In this document: one piece after another, positions 17,452-27,668 of the stretch | How positions within the stretch are numbered: position 1 is the stretch's first letter | Layout: each line of letters begins with the position of its first letter | Assembly: GCF_014899185.1 (NCBI RefSeq) | Contig: NZ_CP045201.1 | Location: 914,501-978,500, forward strand | Origin: Pseudooceanicola spongiae | GTDB lineage: Bacteria; Pseudomonadota; Alphaproteobacteria; Rhodobacterales; Rhodobacteraceae | Direction: 5' to 3' | Length of the DNA stretch: 64,000 nt | Program-made: the position numbers and the translations under genes | Notes under the pieces: model-generated | Database searches by the model: none | What the model was told of the DNA's origin: nothing | The model's input: the letters and a program-made list of their open reading frames with translations, nothing else

Positions 17452-18492
17452 ATGTCCTTCATGAAACTGACCGCTTCGGCAATTGCGCTCGCTGCCGTTT
17501 CCGCAACCGGCGCCATGGCGCGCGACCAGATTCAGGTTGCAGGGTCGTCGACCGTGCTGCCCTACGCTTCGATCGTTGCTGAAGCTTTCGGCGAGAACTT
17601 TGACTTCCCGACCCCCGTTGTTGAATCGGGCGGCTCTTCCTCCGGCCTGAAACGCTTCTGCGAAGGCGTCGGCGAGAACACCATCGACATCGCCAACGCA
17701 TCGCGCCCGATCAAAGACAAAGAGATCAAGGCCTGCGCCGAAGCTGGCGTGACCGACATCATCCAGGTCCGCATCGGCTATGACGGCATCGTTTTCGCCA
17801 GCCAGCTGAACGGCCCGGCCTTCACCGCTTTCGTGCCCACCGACTGGTTCAAGGCGCTGGCCGCCGAGCTGCCCGTCGACGGCAAGATGGTCGCCAACCC
17901 GAACATGAAATGGTCCGACGTCAACGCCGATCTGCCGGCCGAAGACATCATGGCCTTCATTCCCGGCACCAAGCACGGCACCCGTGAAGTGTTCGAGGAA
18001 AAAGTCCTGATCCAGGGCTGCAAAGACTCCGGCGCGATGGAAGAGATGATCGCAACCGGCCTCGACGAAAAAGCCGCTGAAGCTGCGTGCAAAGCCGTGC
18101 GTACCGATGGCAAATCTGTCGACATCGATGGCGACTACACCGAGACCCTGGCGCGTATCGACAGCAACCCGCACGGTCTGGGCGTCTTCGGCCTGGCGTT
18201 CTACGAGAACAACACCGACAAGCTGAAAGTCGCGACCATGGGCGGCGTTGCGCCCTCCACCGAGACCATCGCTTCGGGTGACTATCCCGTGTCGCGTCCG
18301 CTGTACTTCTACATCAAGAAAGCCCACATCGGCGTCATCCCCGGCCTGAAAGAATACGCTGAATTCTTCGTGTCCGATGACATTGCTGGCCCCTCCGGCC
18401 CGCTGGCTGAATATGGCCTCGTGTCCGACCCCGAGCTGGCAGCAACCCAAGCGCAGGTTGCTGACGAAAAGACCATGGCGTCGAACATGTAA
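17452..18492 (+). CDS. pstS: Phosphate ABC transporter, periplasmic binding protein
   Basis: 346 residues with a signal peptide (about 1-23, ending AMA). The phosphate-binding loop reads QVAGSSTVLPY near the mature N-terminus, with SGGSSSGLKRFCEG and ASRPIKDKEI further on. It follows AGGAGC and the Pho box. A strong hairpin after the stop is the usual device for making more binding protein than permease. Confidence 0.95.
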   Translation: MSFMKLTASAIALAAVSATGAMARDQIQVAGSSTVLPYASIVAEAFGENFDFPTPVVESGGSSSGLKRFCEGVGENTIDIANASRPIKDKEIKACAEAGVTDIIQVRIGYDGIVFASQLNGPAFTAFVPTDWFKALAAELPVDGKMVANPNMKWSDVNADLPAEDIMAFIPGTKHGTREVFEEKVLIQGCKDSGAMEEMIATGLDEKAAEAACKAVRTDGKSVDIDGDYTETLARIDSNPHGLGVFGLAFYENNTDKLKVATMGGVAPSTETIASGDYPVSRPLYFYIKKAHIGVIPGLKEYAEFFVSDDIAGPSGPLAEYGLVSDPELAATQAQVADEKTMASNM

Positions 18493-18504
18493 TCCAGACG
18501 ACCC

Positions 18505-18537
18505 CGGGCAGCGCGAGGTTTCGCGCTGCCCGATTTT
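18505..18537 (+). terminator. Intercistronic hairpin/partial terminator after pstS
   Basis: CGGGCAGCGCGA (18505-18516) pairs perfectly with TCGCGCTGCCCG (18521-18532), followed by ATTTT. Probably attenuates transcription into pstC. Confidence 0.75.
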
Positions 18538-18628
18538 CGTTTTCCGATCCCGCCGTTCCCGATCTCGCTGCGCGCCTGTCCCATGAGGGCGCGACAAGAT
18601 TTCAAAAGACCATTCCAGAGAGTACCTC

Positions 18629-20095
18629 ATGCCGGCCACCTGGATTTTCCTCATTGTATTGGCGCTTGCTGCCATCGGCTATGTGCTGGGTCGCAGCCGC
18701 GCCCTGGCCTCGGCCAGTGGTGACAGCCGCAATCTGCATTCTCTGCCTTCTTATTACGGCAGCCATGTCGCGCTTTATGCGGCGGTGCCGTCGCTGCTGC
18801 TGTTCGGCCTTTGGCTGATCGTGCAGCCTGTCATGATCGAACATCACGTCCAGAAGCTGATCCCCGAGACGAGCTATACCAGTCAGGGCGAGCTGAACCT
18901 GTTGATGTCGGATGTGCACCGCATCGCCAACGGGCTGGACTACGCCGTGCGCAACGGCACCCTTGGCGCGCAGGCGGCACGGGACCTGAGCACAGAGACC
19001 TCTGATATCCGCGCCGTGCTGGCGAATTCCGGTGTTGCTCTGGGTTCGGACGTTTCGGCGCCGACGCTGGTGGCGGCCAAGGAATACCGCGCGCTGAGCG
19101 TGACGGGCGACAGCTACCGCGCCATAGCGGTTCTGGCGCTGGCGCTGGCCGGTCTGGCCTTTGCCGTGATCAAGACCAACCGCGATTTCCGCGCCCGTAA
19201 TGCGGTGGAGCGGGTGATCCTGTCGCTGCTGATCCTTGCCGCCTCGCTGGCGATCCTGACGACCGTGGGCATCGTGCTGTCGCTGGTCTTCAACACCATC
19301 GAGTTCTTCAAGCTCTACCCGGCGATGGATTTCTTCTTCGGCACCACCTGGAGCCCGTCGTTCGGCGGTGGCTCGCAGCTGGGCATCCTGCCGCTGTTCT
19401 GGGGCACCTTCTACATCTCGCTGATCGCGCTGGCGGTGGCTGTGCCCATCGGGCTGTTCGCGGCGATTTATACCTCTGAGTACGCCTCGCCACGTATCCG
19501 TGGTCTGGCCAAACCGATGCTGGAGATCCTCGCCGGGATCCCGACCATCGTCTACGGTCTGTTTGCGCTGCTGACGGTTGGCCCGTCGCTGATGGCGGTC
19601 TTTGGCCCCGGCACCGGCCTTGGCTGGATGCAGGGCGGCACGGCCGTGATGACGGCGGGTCTGGTCATGGGGGTCATGCTGATCCCCTTCGTCAGCTCGC
19701 TGTCGGACGACATCATCAACTCGGTGCCCCAAAGCCTGCGGGATGGCTCGCTCGGCCTTGGGGCGACGAAATCCGAAACTATCAAGCAGGTCGTTCTGCC
19801 TGCGGCGCTGCCGGGCATCGTCGGTGCCATCCTGCTGGCCGCATCGCGTGCCATTGGCGAGACGATGATCGTGGTGCTGGGGGCAGGGGCTGCGGCCCGC
19901 CTGTCGATGAACCCCTTCGAGGCGATGACCACCGTGACGGCCAAGATCGTCAGCCAGCTGACCGGGGACGCTGATTTCGCCAGCCCAGAAGCGCTGGTGG
20001 CCTTCGCGCTTGGCATGACGCTGTTCGTCATCACGCTGTGCCTCAATATCTTTGCACTCTGGATCGTGCGCAAATACCGGGAGCAATACGAATGA
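18629..20095 (+). CDS. pstC: Phosphate ABC transporter permease PstC (long alphaproteobacterial form)
   Basis: 488 residues, longer than the roughly 320 of E. coli PstC because of an N-terminal extension with two extra membrane segments (about 4-20 and 50-70) and a periplasmic region. The BPD permease core occupies about 250-480 with the EAA-type loop near DGSLGLGATKSETIKQVVLPAALPG. It overlaps pstA by ATGA. Confidence 0.92.
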   Translation: MPATWIFLIVLALAAIGYVLGRSRALASASGDSRNLHSLPSYYGSHVALYAAVPSLLLFGLWLIVQPVMIEHHVQKLIPETSYTSQGELNLLMSDVHRIANGLDYAVRNGTLGAQAARDLSTETSDIRAVLANSGVALGSDVSAPTLVAAKEYRALSVTGDSYRAIAVLALALAGLAFAVIKTNRDFRARNAVERVILSLLILAASLAILTTVGIVLSLVFNTIEFFKLYPAMDFFFGTTWSPSFGGGSQLGILPLFWGTFYISLIALAVAVPIGLFAAIYTSEYASPRIRGLAKPMLEILAGIPTIVYGLFALLTVGPSLMAVFGPGTGLGWMQGGTAVMTAGLVMGVMLIPFVSSLSDDIINSVPQSLRDGSLGLGATKSETIKQVVLPAALPGIVGAILLAASRAIGETMIVVLGAGAAARLSMNPFEAMTTVTAKIVSQLTGDADFASPEALVAFALGMTLFVITLCLNIFALWIVRKYREQYE

Positions 20096-21459
20096 CCGAT
20101 GCTAGCATTTCCGGTCCTGCGGGCAAACCGCAGCTGAAGAAGACCTCCGGCTCGCTGCTCGAACTCGACAAGGGCACACGCCGCCGCAACGCTGCCGAAA
20201 AACGCTTTCGCATCTATGGCATGGCGGCGGTGGGTGTCGGGCTGATCTTCCTGCTGGTGCTTTTGTTCACCATCGTGCGCAACGGCGTGCCGGCCTTCAC
20301 CCAGACCTTCATCGAACTGCCGGTGGAGCTGAGCGAGGCCAAGCTGGACAAGTCGGGCAACCGCGATGTCGAAGAGATCAAGAAGGTCACGACCTTTGGC
20401 TACAGTGGGTTGATCAATGATGCGCTGGCCGCGTCTCTGGTCAATGAGGGGATCACCTCTCCGTTCAAGAAGGCCAGCGATCTCAACAAGCTGGTGTCGT
20501 CGTCTGCCGCCGCGCAGATCCGCGACTATGTGCTGGCCAACCCCGATCAGATCGGCAAGACGGTCAATTTCGAGGTGCTCGCCTCGTCGCGTGTCGATGG
20601 CTATGAAAAGGGCCGTGTCACCCGTGTGGCGCTGGTCAACGACAAGAACCTGGATGCCGCGCATCTGGATGTCGCGGATCAGCTGAAAGCTGCGGGCACG
20701 CTGAAGCGCAAGTTCAACTGGGCCTTCATCACTGGCGCGGATGCCTCCGAAAGCCGCCCCGAACAGGCCGGGATCGGCGTGTCGATGCTGGGCTCTCTGT
20801 TCATGATGCTGGTTGTGCTGGTGCTGTCACTGCCCATCGGTGTCGCGGCTTCGGTCTATCTTGAGGAATTCGCACCGAAAAACTGGATCACCGACGTGAT
20901 CGAGGTGAATATCTCGAACCTCGCGGCGGTGCCCTCGATCGTCTTCGGTATCCTTGGCCTTGCGGTGTTCATCCAGTTCATCGAGCTGCCGCAATCGGCG
21001 CCGCTGGTCGGTGGTCTGGTGCTGACGCTGATGACCTTGCCGACGATCATCATCTCGACCCGGGCGTCGCTGAAGGCGGTGCCACCGTCGATCCGCGATG
21101 CGGCACTGGGGGTAGGGGCCTCAAAAATGCAGTCGGTGTTCCACCATGTGCTGCCCCTCGCCATGCCCGGCATTCTGACCGGCACGATCCTTGGCCTCGC
21201 GCAGGCTTTGGGCGAAACCGCGCCGCTGCTGCTGATCGGGATGGTGGGCTATATCGCCTCGAACTATCCTGACGGGATCGCCTCGGGCTTTCTCGATCCG
21301 AACTCGGCCATGCCTGCCCAGATCTATGAATGGGCGAAACGGGCGGACCCGGCCTATTACGAACGCGCCTGGGGCGGTATCATCATCCTGTTGGTATTCC
21401 TCATGACCATGAACATCATTGCCATCATTCTGCGCCGCCGCTTTGAGCGTCGCTGGTAA
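20092..21459 (+). CDS. pstA: Phosphate ABC transporter permease PstA (long form)
   Basis: 455 residues from the ATG overlapping the pstC stop. A cytosolic N-terminus of about 40 residues, one membrane segment, a long periplasmic stretch (about 70-235) and the permease core (about 240-450) with the EAA loop [21 protein letters not shown]. Partner of PstC in the inner membrane. Confidence 0.92.
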   Translation: MTDASISGPAGKPQLKKTSGSLLELDKGTRRRNAAEKRFRIYGMAAVGVGLIFLLVLLFTIVRNGVPAFTQTFIELPVELSEAKLDKSGNRDVEEIKKVTTFGYSGLINDALAASLVNEGITSPFKKASDLNKLVSSSAAAQIRDYVLANPDQIGKTVNFEVLASSRVDGYEKGRVTRVALVNDKNLDAAHLDVADQLKAAGTLKRKFNWAFITGADASESRPEQAGIGVSMLGSLFMMLVVLVLSLPIGVAASVYLEEFAPKNWITDVIEVNISNLAAVPSIVFGILGLAVFIQFIELPQSAPLVGGLVLTLMTLPTIIISTRASLKAVPPSIRDAALGVGASKMQSVFHHVLPLAMPGILTGTILGLAQALGETAPLLLIGMVGYIASNYPDGIASGFLDPNSAMPAQIYEWAKRADPAYYERAWGGIIILLVFLMTMNIIAIILRRRFERRW

Positions 21460-21475
21460 GCAAGGGGGAAGAACC

Positions 21476-22273
21476 ATGTACGACTCGCCCACCCTGGAGA
21501 CCAAATTGGACACCAAGAACATCAAGATCGCCGCGGATAATGTGCAGGTCTATTATGGCGAAACCCACGCCATCAAGGACGTCAGCGTACAGATCCAGGA
21601 AAAGACCGTCACCGCCTTCATCGGGCCGTCGGGCTGCGGTAAATCGACCTTTCTGCGCACACTGAACCGCATGAACGACACCATCGACATCTGCCGCGTG
21701 CAGGGCACCATCCTGCTGGATGGCGAGAATATCTATGATCCGCGTGTTGATCCGGTGCAGCTGCGCGCCAAGGTCGGCATGGTGTTCCAGAAGCCGAACC
21801 CGTTCCCGAAGTCGATCTATGACAACGTGGCTTATGGGCCGCGCATCCACGGCATGTCGAAAAGCAAGGCGGACCTCGATCAGATCGTCGAGATGGCCCT
21901 GCGTCGCGGTGCGATCTGGGATGAGGTCAAGGACCGTCTGCATTCGCCCGGCACCGGCCTTTCGGGTGGTCAGCAACAGCGTCTGTGCATCGCGCGCGCT
22001 GTCGCCACCGAACCCGAAGTGCTGCTGATGGACGAGCCTTGCTCGGCCCTCGACCCCATCGCGACCGGTCAGGTCGAGGAGCTGATCGACGAGCTGCGCG
22101 AGGATTACTCGGTGGTGATCGTGACGCACTCGATGCAGCAGGCGGCGCGCGTCAGCCAGAAGACCGCGTTCTTCCACCTCGGGAACCTCGTGGAATATGG
22201 CGACACCAGCCAGATCTTCACCAACCCGGTCGACCCCCGCACCGAGAGCTATATCACTGGCCGTATCGGCTAA
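21476..22273 (+). CDS. pstB: Phosphate ABC transporter ATP-binding protein
   Basis: 265 residues. Walker [10 protein letters not shown], signature [14 protein letters not shown], Walker [15 protein letters not shown] and the H-loop [11 protein letters not shown] are all intact. The start follows GGGGGAAG. Confidence 0.96.
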   Translation: MYDSPTLETKLDTKNIKIAADNVQVYYGETHAIKDVSVQIQEKTVTAFIGPSGCGKSTFLRTLNRMNDTIDICRVQGTILLDGENIYDPRVDPVQLRAKVGMVFQKPNPFPKSIYDNVAYGPRIHGMSKSKADLDQIVEMALRRGAIWDEVKDRLHSPGTGLSGGQQQRLCIARAVATEPEVLLMDEPCSALDPIATGQVEELIDELREDYSVVIVTHSMQQAARVSQKTAFFHLGNLVEYGDTSQIFTNPVDPRTESYITGRIG

Positions 22274-22300
22274 GCCCGCATCCAACAGGAGCCAATATCC

Positions 22301-23035
22301 ATGGCACAGCATATCGCGAGCGCATATGACCGCGATCTTGAAGCCGTTCAGGCCAAGATCATGAAAATGGGCGGACTGGTCGAACAGGCCATTTTCGACG
22401 CCAGCCAGGCGTTGGAGAACCGCGACGAAGAAATGGCCGAAAAGGTGCGTGCCGGTGACAAGGTCATCGACGGACTGGAAGAGATGATCCAGGAAGACGC
22501 CGCCCGCATCATCGCGCTGCGCGCGCCCACGGCGGGCGATCTGCGCATCGTGCTGTCGATCATGAAGATCGCCGGCAACCTTGAGCGCATTGGCGACTAC
22601 GCCAAGAACATGGCCAAGCGAACCTCCGTTCTGGTGCAGATGCAGCCCATCACCGGCGCGCATTCGGCATTGCGCCGCATGGCGCGTGAGGTTGAGGGGA
22701 TGCTGCGCGATGCGCTCGACGCCTATATCCAGCGCGACCCGGAGCTGGCGCAGGACGTGATCAACCGCGACCGTGACGTCGACCAGATGTACAACGCGCT
22801 GTTTCGCGAATTCCTGACCTTCATGATGGAAGATCCGCGCAACATCACCGCCTGCATGCACCTGCACTTCATGGCCAAGAACACCGAGCGGATGGGCGAC
22901 CATGTGACCTCGATCGCCGAGCAGGTGATCTATCTGGTGACGGGTGCCGCGCCCGAAGACACCCGGCCCAAGCAGGACAAGACCTCGGTCGATCCGAGCT
23001 TTGCGCCGCCGCAACCGATGGGCGGAGACAAGTAA
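22301..23035 (+). CDS. phoU: Phosphate signalling protein PhoU
   Basis: 244 residues of two three-helix bundles, each with the metal-binding E(D)xxxD motif: RIGDYAKNMAKR near 98 and RMGDHVTSIAEQ near 200. It couples PstSCAB activity to PhoR. The C-terminal 20 residues are a charged, proline-containing tail. Confidence 0.95.
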   Translation: MAQHIASAYDRDLEAVQAKIMKMGGLVEQAIFDASQALENRDEEMAEKVRAGDKVIDGLEEMIQEDAARIIALRAPTAGDLRIVLSIMKIAGNLERIGDYAKNMAKRTSVLVQMQPITGAHSALRRMAREVEGMLRDALDAYIQRDPELAQDVINRDRDVDQMYNALFREFLTFMMEDPRNITACMHLHFMAKNTERMGDHVTSIAEQVIYLVTGAAPEDTRPKQDKTSVDPSFAPPQPMGGDK

Positions 23036-23036
23036 G

Positions 23037-23729
23037 ATGGCCGCTGACCAGCAACCCACGGTCCTTGTGGTCGAAGACGAACCCGCACAGCGTGAGGTGT
23101 TGGCCTATAACCTTGAAGCCGAGGGCTTCAAGGTGAGCCGTGCCGAGAATGGTGAAGAGGCGATGCTGCTGGTGCAGGAGATCGCACCGGACATCATCGT
23201 GCTGGACTGGATGCTGCCGAACCTGTCGGGCATCGAGGTCTGTCGCCAGCTGAAGATGCGGGCCGAAACCCGCGGCGTGCCGATCATCATGCTGTCGGCG
23301 CGCTCGGAAGAGTTCGACCGTGTGCGCGGGCTTGAGACCGGCGCGGATGACTATGTGGTCAAGCCGTATTCGGTGATCGAGCTGATGGCGCGGGTGCGCG
23401 CGCAGCTGCGCCGCACGCGGCCAGCCTCGATGGGCGAGCGTCTGGAGTACGAGGACATCATGCTGGACGCTGAGACGCACCGCGTCATGCGTGACGGGCA
23501 GGAATTGAAGCTGGGGCCGACGGAGTTTCGTCTGCTCTCGACCTTCATGGAAAAGCCGGGCCGTGTGTGGTCGCGTGAACAGCTGCTCGACCGGGTATGG
23601 GGCCGCGACATCTACGTCGACACGCGCACCGTCGACGTTCACATCGGGCGGCTGCGCAAGGCGCTGTGTACGCATGGCGGTGACGATCCGCTGCGCACGG
23701 TGCGCGGCGCGGGCTATGCGCTCGGCTGA
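23037..23729 (+). CDS. phoB: Phosphate-regulon response regulator
   Basis: 230 residues. The start at 23037 is one base after the phoU stop, with GGAG upstream; a longer frame to 22944 overlaps phoU and is rejected. The receiver domain has the acidic pair EDE near residue 13, phospho-Asp in IIVLDWMLP, and Lys in VVKPYS. The OmpR-type winged helix has RVWSREQLLDRVWGRDIYVDTRTVDVHIGRLRKAL. Binds the Pho box. Confidence 0.95.
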   Translation: MAADQQPTVLVVEDEPAQREVLAYNLEAEGFKVSRAENGEEAMLLVQEIAPDIIVLDWMLPNLSGIEVCRQLKMRAETRGVPIIMLSARSEEFDRVRGLETGADDYVVKPYSVIELMARVRAQLRRTRPASMGERLEYEDIMLDAETHRVMRDGQELKLGPTEFRLLSTFMEKPGRVWSREQLLDRVWGRDIYVDTRTVDVHIGRLRKALCTHGGDDPLRTVRGAGYALG

Positions 23730-23924
23730 GGTTTCCACGAATGACAGGATCAGGGGGCGTTTCAGAGGCCCTCTGGTTATACTATGATGTATCTCATAAT
23801 CGGTATTATGTAATATATAGAGACTGAAACCAAGGGAATTTGGGCTCGTAGAGCCTATTTTCAGTTCATCTGTTACCTGAGGGTCGCCTCAGAAGGCACT
23901 GTTGTGATTGGGTTTGTGCCAAAG

Positions 23925-24596
23925 CTATTCAATGGCACGGCGAAATCCGCCCGCGCAGAAATCAACCAGCACCTTGCGATAGCCCAGCGGTGTGCGTGGC
24001 GCGGGTTTGCCGGACAGCCCGTCGATGCGCAGGTTGCTGGCGACGATGGAAATCATCGAGGCGACCGTCAGCACCAGTGCCGTGGCCATCAGCTGCGGGT
24101 CGGCCTTGGGATAGAGCTCGGCAATGGCGGCGAGGTATTCCAGCGCCACGGGGTCGTAGCGGTCCTTCATCTCGGGATAGTAGCGATCATCCGAGACCAG
24201 CCGCGCGATCAGCTGCGCATAGGCACGCCACTGCGGATCGCCGCGTGAGGCGATGTCGAGATACGGCGTGATATAGGCGTCGATCAGGTCCTCCAGCGTG
24301 ACACTTTCGTTCGCTCTCAGCTGCGCCAGAGACTCGCGTCGCAGCCGGTTCAGGGTTTCGGTGCGGCGCGCGAGGACGGTGCGAAACAGCTCCTCCTTGC
24401 TGCCGCCGTGAAAGCCGACAACGCCCAGGGTGACGCCGGACTCAGCGGCGATCTGACGAATCGAGACGGCATCGAAACCGGTGGCGGCAAAGCAACGCTC
24501 GGCAGCGTCCAGCACCCGCGCCCGGGTGATCTCGCCCCGCGCCACCCTGCCGTCCGGCTTGGGCGATTTCGATGGTATGTCAGAGGGTTGCGTCAT
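23925..24596 (-). CDS. TetR-family regulator of the adjacent TRAP/cyclase operon
   Basis: 223 residues. The N-terminal helix-turn-helix reads ARVLDAAERCFAATGFDAVSIRQIAAESGVTLGVVGFH; the larger C-terminal domain is the ligand and dimer region. It is divergent from a TRAP operon, and a palindrome sits in that operon's promoter. Probably a repressor relieved by the transported compound or a product. Confidence 0.88.
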   Translation of the reverse strand: MTQPSDIPSKSPKPDGRVARGEITRARVLDAAERCFAATGFDAVSIRQIAAESGVTLGVVGFHGGSKEELFRTVLARRTETLNRLRRESLAQLRANESVTLEDLIDAYITPYLDIASRGDPQWRAYAQLIARLVSDDRYYPEMKDRYDPVALEYLAAIAELYPKADPQLMATALVLTVASMISIVASNLRIDGLSGKPAPRTPLGYRKVLVDFCAGGFRRAIE

Positions 24597-24646
24597 GATC
24601 TTCGCTCTGCTTTCCGGTCGCTTTCGGGGGGATCGCTTTCAGGCTG

Positions 24647-24675
24647 TTGACTTTTTATACGAACGTTCAGATAGT
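24647..24675 (+). promoter_or_regulatory. Promoter with an embedded TetR-type operator
   Basis: TTGACT (24647-24652) and GATAGT (24670-24675) form a -35/-10 pair with 17-base spacing. The spacer carries GAACGTTC (24661-24668) at the centre of an 18-base imperfect palindrome (24656-24673) with TAT/ATA ends. A repressor there would block the promoter. Confidence 0.65.
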
Positions 24676-24731
24676 TTGTCTACGTTGCGACCGCCGGTGA
24701 GGAGACACCGGCGCAACCGGGAGGACCCCCT

Positions 24732-25808
24732 ATGAAATATACCAAACTGCTGGCCAGCGGTCTGATGTCTGCTGCCATGTTGAGCGCCCCTGTGAGCCTA
24801 TCTGTCGCCCATGCCGAGACGCTGGATGTTACGGCCGTGGCCGGGCATCCGCCCGTGTTCCTTTGGGTCAAGACCATGTCCGAGAGCTTTATTCCGGCGG
24901 TGAATGCGGCGCTTGAGGGCACCGACACCAGCATCGACTGGACCGAAGCCTATGGCGGCACCCTTGCCAAGGTCGGTGGCGAACTGGAGGCCATGGAGGA
25001 TGGTCTGGCACAGGTCGGCATCGTTGCCTCGCTGTTCGAGCCCTCGCTGCTGAGTTTTCAGAACGTGACCTATGTGACGCCTTTCGGCCCGACCGACGTG
25101 AACCTCGTGCTGAACACGGTCGACCAGATGACCGACGACATTCCCGCGATGCGCAAGCTCTGGGAGGATCTGGATCTGGAGTATCTGGGCGGTGGTTTCG
25201 GGCTGGAGGATTATCTGATGATGACCTCGTTCCCCGTGACTTCAATGGCGGATCTGAAGGGGCGCAAGATCAATGCTCCGGGGCCTGCGGTGAACTGGCT
25301 GGACGGCACGGGTGCTGTGGGCGTCGCCGGGGATCTGACGACCTATTACAACGACATCAAGACCGGCGTCGCCGATGGTGTGATCGTGTTCCCGACAGCC
25401 GCCGCTGCGGCCAAGCTGTTTGAGGTCGCGCCCTATGTGACCCGAGTGCATTTCGGTGCGCAGTATGCCGGTGGCATCGTCGCCAAGAAAAGCTGGTTCG
25501 ACGAGCAGTCGCCCGAGGTTCAGGCCGCGTTTCGCACTGGCGCAGATGCCTTTGCCAAGGACTATGCCGCCGGGCTTGAAGGCCGCGTCACGGGGGCTTT
25601 TGCCGCCATGACCGAGGGTGGCGCGACCATCACCGAGCTGAGCGACGAAGCGCGTCTGGAGTGGGCCAATGCCCTGCCGAACCTGACGCAGAACTGGGCC
25701 GATGCGCTTGAGGCCAAGGGCCTGCCGGCGAACGAGGTGGTCAACACCTATGTGCGCCACATCCAGGAGGCTGGCGTCACCCTGCCCCGCGACTGGTCGG
25801 TGAAATGA
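24732..25808 (+). CDS. TRAP transporter substrate-binding protein (DctP family)
   Basis: 358 residues with a signal peptide (about 1-30, ending AHA). The family segment DLKGRKINAPGPAVNWLDGTGA contains the usual ligand-binding region, followed by KTGVADGVIVFPTAA. It captures a small carboxylate-like solute in the periplasm. Overlaps the small permease gene by ATGA. The substrate is not readable; the downstream enzymes suggest an aromatic or amide-bearing acid. Confidence 0.9.
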   Translation: MKYTKLLASGLMSAAMLSAPVSLSVAHAETLDVTAVAGHPPVFLWVKTMSESFIPAVNAALEGTDTSIDWTEAYGGTLAKVGGELEAMEDGLAQVGIVASLFEPSLLSFQNVTYVTPFGPTDVNLVLNTVDQMTDDIPAMRKLWEDLDLEYLGGGFGLEDYLMMTSFPVTSMADLKGRKINAPGPAVNWLDGTGAVGVAGDLTTYYNDIKTGVADGVIVFPTAAAAAKLFEVAPYVTRVHFGAQYAGGIVAKKSWFDEQSPEVQAAFRTGADAFAKDYAAGLEGRVTGAFAAMTEGGATITELSDEARLEWANALPNLTQNWADALEAKGLPANEVVNTYVRHIQEAGVTLPRDWSVK

Positions 25809-26341
25809 GCGAGGCTGTCGAAATCGCGGACACCACCTATCTGGGTCGGGCCGCGGTTGCACTGATGGGGGTTGCCAATGTCGTGGCAACCCTCTGGATC
25901 CTCGGGCTGATGGTGCTGATCGTCTCTGATATCGCGGGACGAGAGCTGTTTGGCCATCCCATCGCCGGGGTGCCGGAGATGGTGAAATATTCCATCGTCG
26001 GCATCGTCTTCCTGCAGATTTCGCACACCCATCGCGCCGGTCAGATGATCCGCTCGGACGGGATTCTGGGCTGGGTGCGGGCCAAACGGCCGGCCGCCGG
26101 GGCTGCGCTGGATCTGTTGGCGCAGGTCTGTGGCGCGGCGTTCGCGGCGATGCTGGCCTGGACCGTCTGGCCGAAGGTGCTGCGCGCCTATGCGCGGGGC
26201 GAGATGGAGGGCATCGCGGGCCATTTCACCATGCCGCTGTGGCCGTTTCTGGCGCTGATCGTGCTGGGTTCGGGGTTGCTGGCGGCGTCCTTTGCGATGT
26301 CGGCGTTTGATGCGGCATTCAATATGCGAAAGAGGTCCTGA
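25805..26341 (+). CDS. TRAP transporter small permease (DctQ)
   Basis: 178 residues, four membrane helices. The family segment SDIAGRELFGHPIAGVPEMVKYSIVGIVFLQISHTHRAGQMI is recognisable. Overlaps dctP by four bases and dctM by one. Confidence 0.9.
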   Translation: MSEAVEIADTTYLGRAAVALMGVANVVATLWILGLMVLIVSDIAGRELFGHPIAGVPEMVKYSIVGIVFLQISHTHRAGQMIRSDGILGWVRAKRPAAGAALDLLAQVCGAAFAAMLAWTVWPKVLRAYARGEMEGIAGHFTMPLWPFLALIVLGSGLLAASFAMSAFDAAFNMRKRS

Positions 26342-27642
26342 TGGATCCGATCCTTGTGGGCTACCTGTCGCTGATCGCGATTGCGGTGGCGATCTATGCC
26401 GGGCTGCATGTGGCCATTGCTCTGGGCGGCGTGTCGCTGTTCGGGGTCTGGGCGATCACCGGCAAGCTGAAGCTGGCGACCAGTTTCGTCGCACTGGCAG
26501 CCACGGACAGCATCGCCGAATATACCTTTGGCGTGGTGCCGCTGTTCGTCCTCATGGGCCTTGCGGTGTCCGAGAGCGGCCTTGGCCGGGACACCTTTGC
26601 GATCATCGCGCGCTCCATGCAGCGCTGGCGTGCGGGGCTGAGCGTGGCGACGGTGCTGTCGAATGCGGTCTTTGCGGCGATCACCGGCGTTTCCATCGCC
26701 TCGGCGGCGGTCTTTTCCAAGGTGGCAGTGCCCGAGATGGTGCGCGCCGGCACCTCGCGCAGCATTGCGGTCGGTGTGGTGGCGGGCTCGTCCGTGCTGG
26801 GGATGCTGATCCCACCGTCGTTGCTGCTGATCCTGTTCGCGATCCTGACGGATTCCTCGGTCGGAGATCTGTTCATCGGCGGCGTCGGGCCCGGTGTGCT
26901 GCTGGCGTTGGCCTATATCGCCTACCTCAGCATCCTCGGTTATCGCCGCCCGGATCTGTTCAACCTGCCGAGCGAATTTCAGAGCAGCGACCGGGTGCCG
27001 ACGCGCGCCATCATTCCGATCCTCGGACTGGCGGGCATGGTGCTGTCGGGCATCTACCTCGGGTTCTTCACGCCGACCGAGGCTGGCGCCGTGGGGGCTG
27101 CGGCGGCGCTGCTGATCGGTGTGCTGATGCGGCGCATCGGGATGCGCGAAGGCTGGCGGATCGCGGTGCAGACCGGCCATATCACCGCCGCCGTCAGCTT
27201 TCTGATCATTGGCGCGTCGATCTACAGCCGGATGCTGGCCTACTCCGGCCTGCCCGCCTCGATCACCGAGGTCGCCATTGCCTCGGGTATCGGGCCGAGC
27301 GCGTTTCTGATCGTCTTCGCGCTGATCCTGGTGCTGCTGGGCACGGTGCTCGACTCCTCGTCGATCATGCTGGTGACGGTCCCCCTCGCCTACCCGATCA
27401 CGCAGCAGATGGGCGTCGACATTGTCCACTTCGGCCTGATCACGGTGCTGGCGGTCGAGATCGGCCTGCTGACGCCACCCTTGGGCCTGTCGGTGTTTGT
27501 GGTGCATGCCACGCTGCGCGACACCGGCATCACCCTGGGCGAAGTGTTCCGCGGCGCGGCCCCCTTTGCGCTGATCATGGCGGGCATGCTGCTGACCCTG
27601 ATCTTCGTTCCCCAAATCGCGACCGGCCTTTTAGGTCGCTGA
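26341..27642 (+). CDS. TRAP transporter large permease (DctM)
   Basis: 433 residues with about 12 membrane segments. Typical DctM features include the SGVSIASAA-like region (here ITGVSIASAAVFSKVAVPEM), GSSVLGMLIPPSLLLI and GFFTPTEAGAVGA. Works with the two preceding subunits in sodium-driven uptake. Confidence 0.92.
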   Translation: MDPILVGYLSLIAIAVAIYAGLHVAIALGGVSLFGVWAITGKLKLATSFVALAATDSIAEYTFGVVPLFVLMGLAVSESGLGRDTFAIIARSMQRWRAGLSVATVLSNAVFAAITGVSIASAAVFSKVAVPEMVRAGTSRSIAVGVVAGSSVLGMLIPPSLLLILFAILTDSSVGDLFIGGVGPGVLLALAYIAYLSILGYRRPDLFNLPSEFQSSDRVPTRAIIPILGLAGMVLSGIYLGFFTPTEAGAVGAAAALLIGVLMRRIGMREGWRIAVQTGHITAAVSFLIIGASIYSRMLAYSGLPASITEVAIASGIGPSAFLIVFALILVLLGTVLDSSSIMLVTVPLAYPITQQMGVDIVHFGLITVLAVEIGLLTPPLGLSVFVVHATLRDTGITLGEVFRGAAPFALIMAGMLLTLIFVPQIATGLLGR

Positions 27643-27668
27643 ATCTATTCCCCATAAGGATCATAGAG

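Noticed and set aside
21425-23059. 544-codon frame antisense to pstB/phoU
   Set aside because: Opposite strand of well-recognised genes and no family resemblance.
26292-27668. Open frame fused in front of the cyclase gene
   Set aside because: The frame runs through dctM in the wrong phase; the ATG at 27669 with its own ribosome site starts the real protein.
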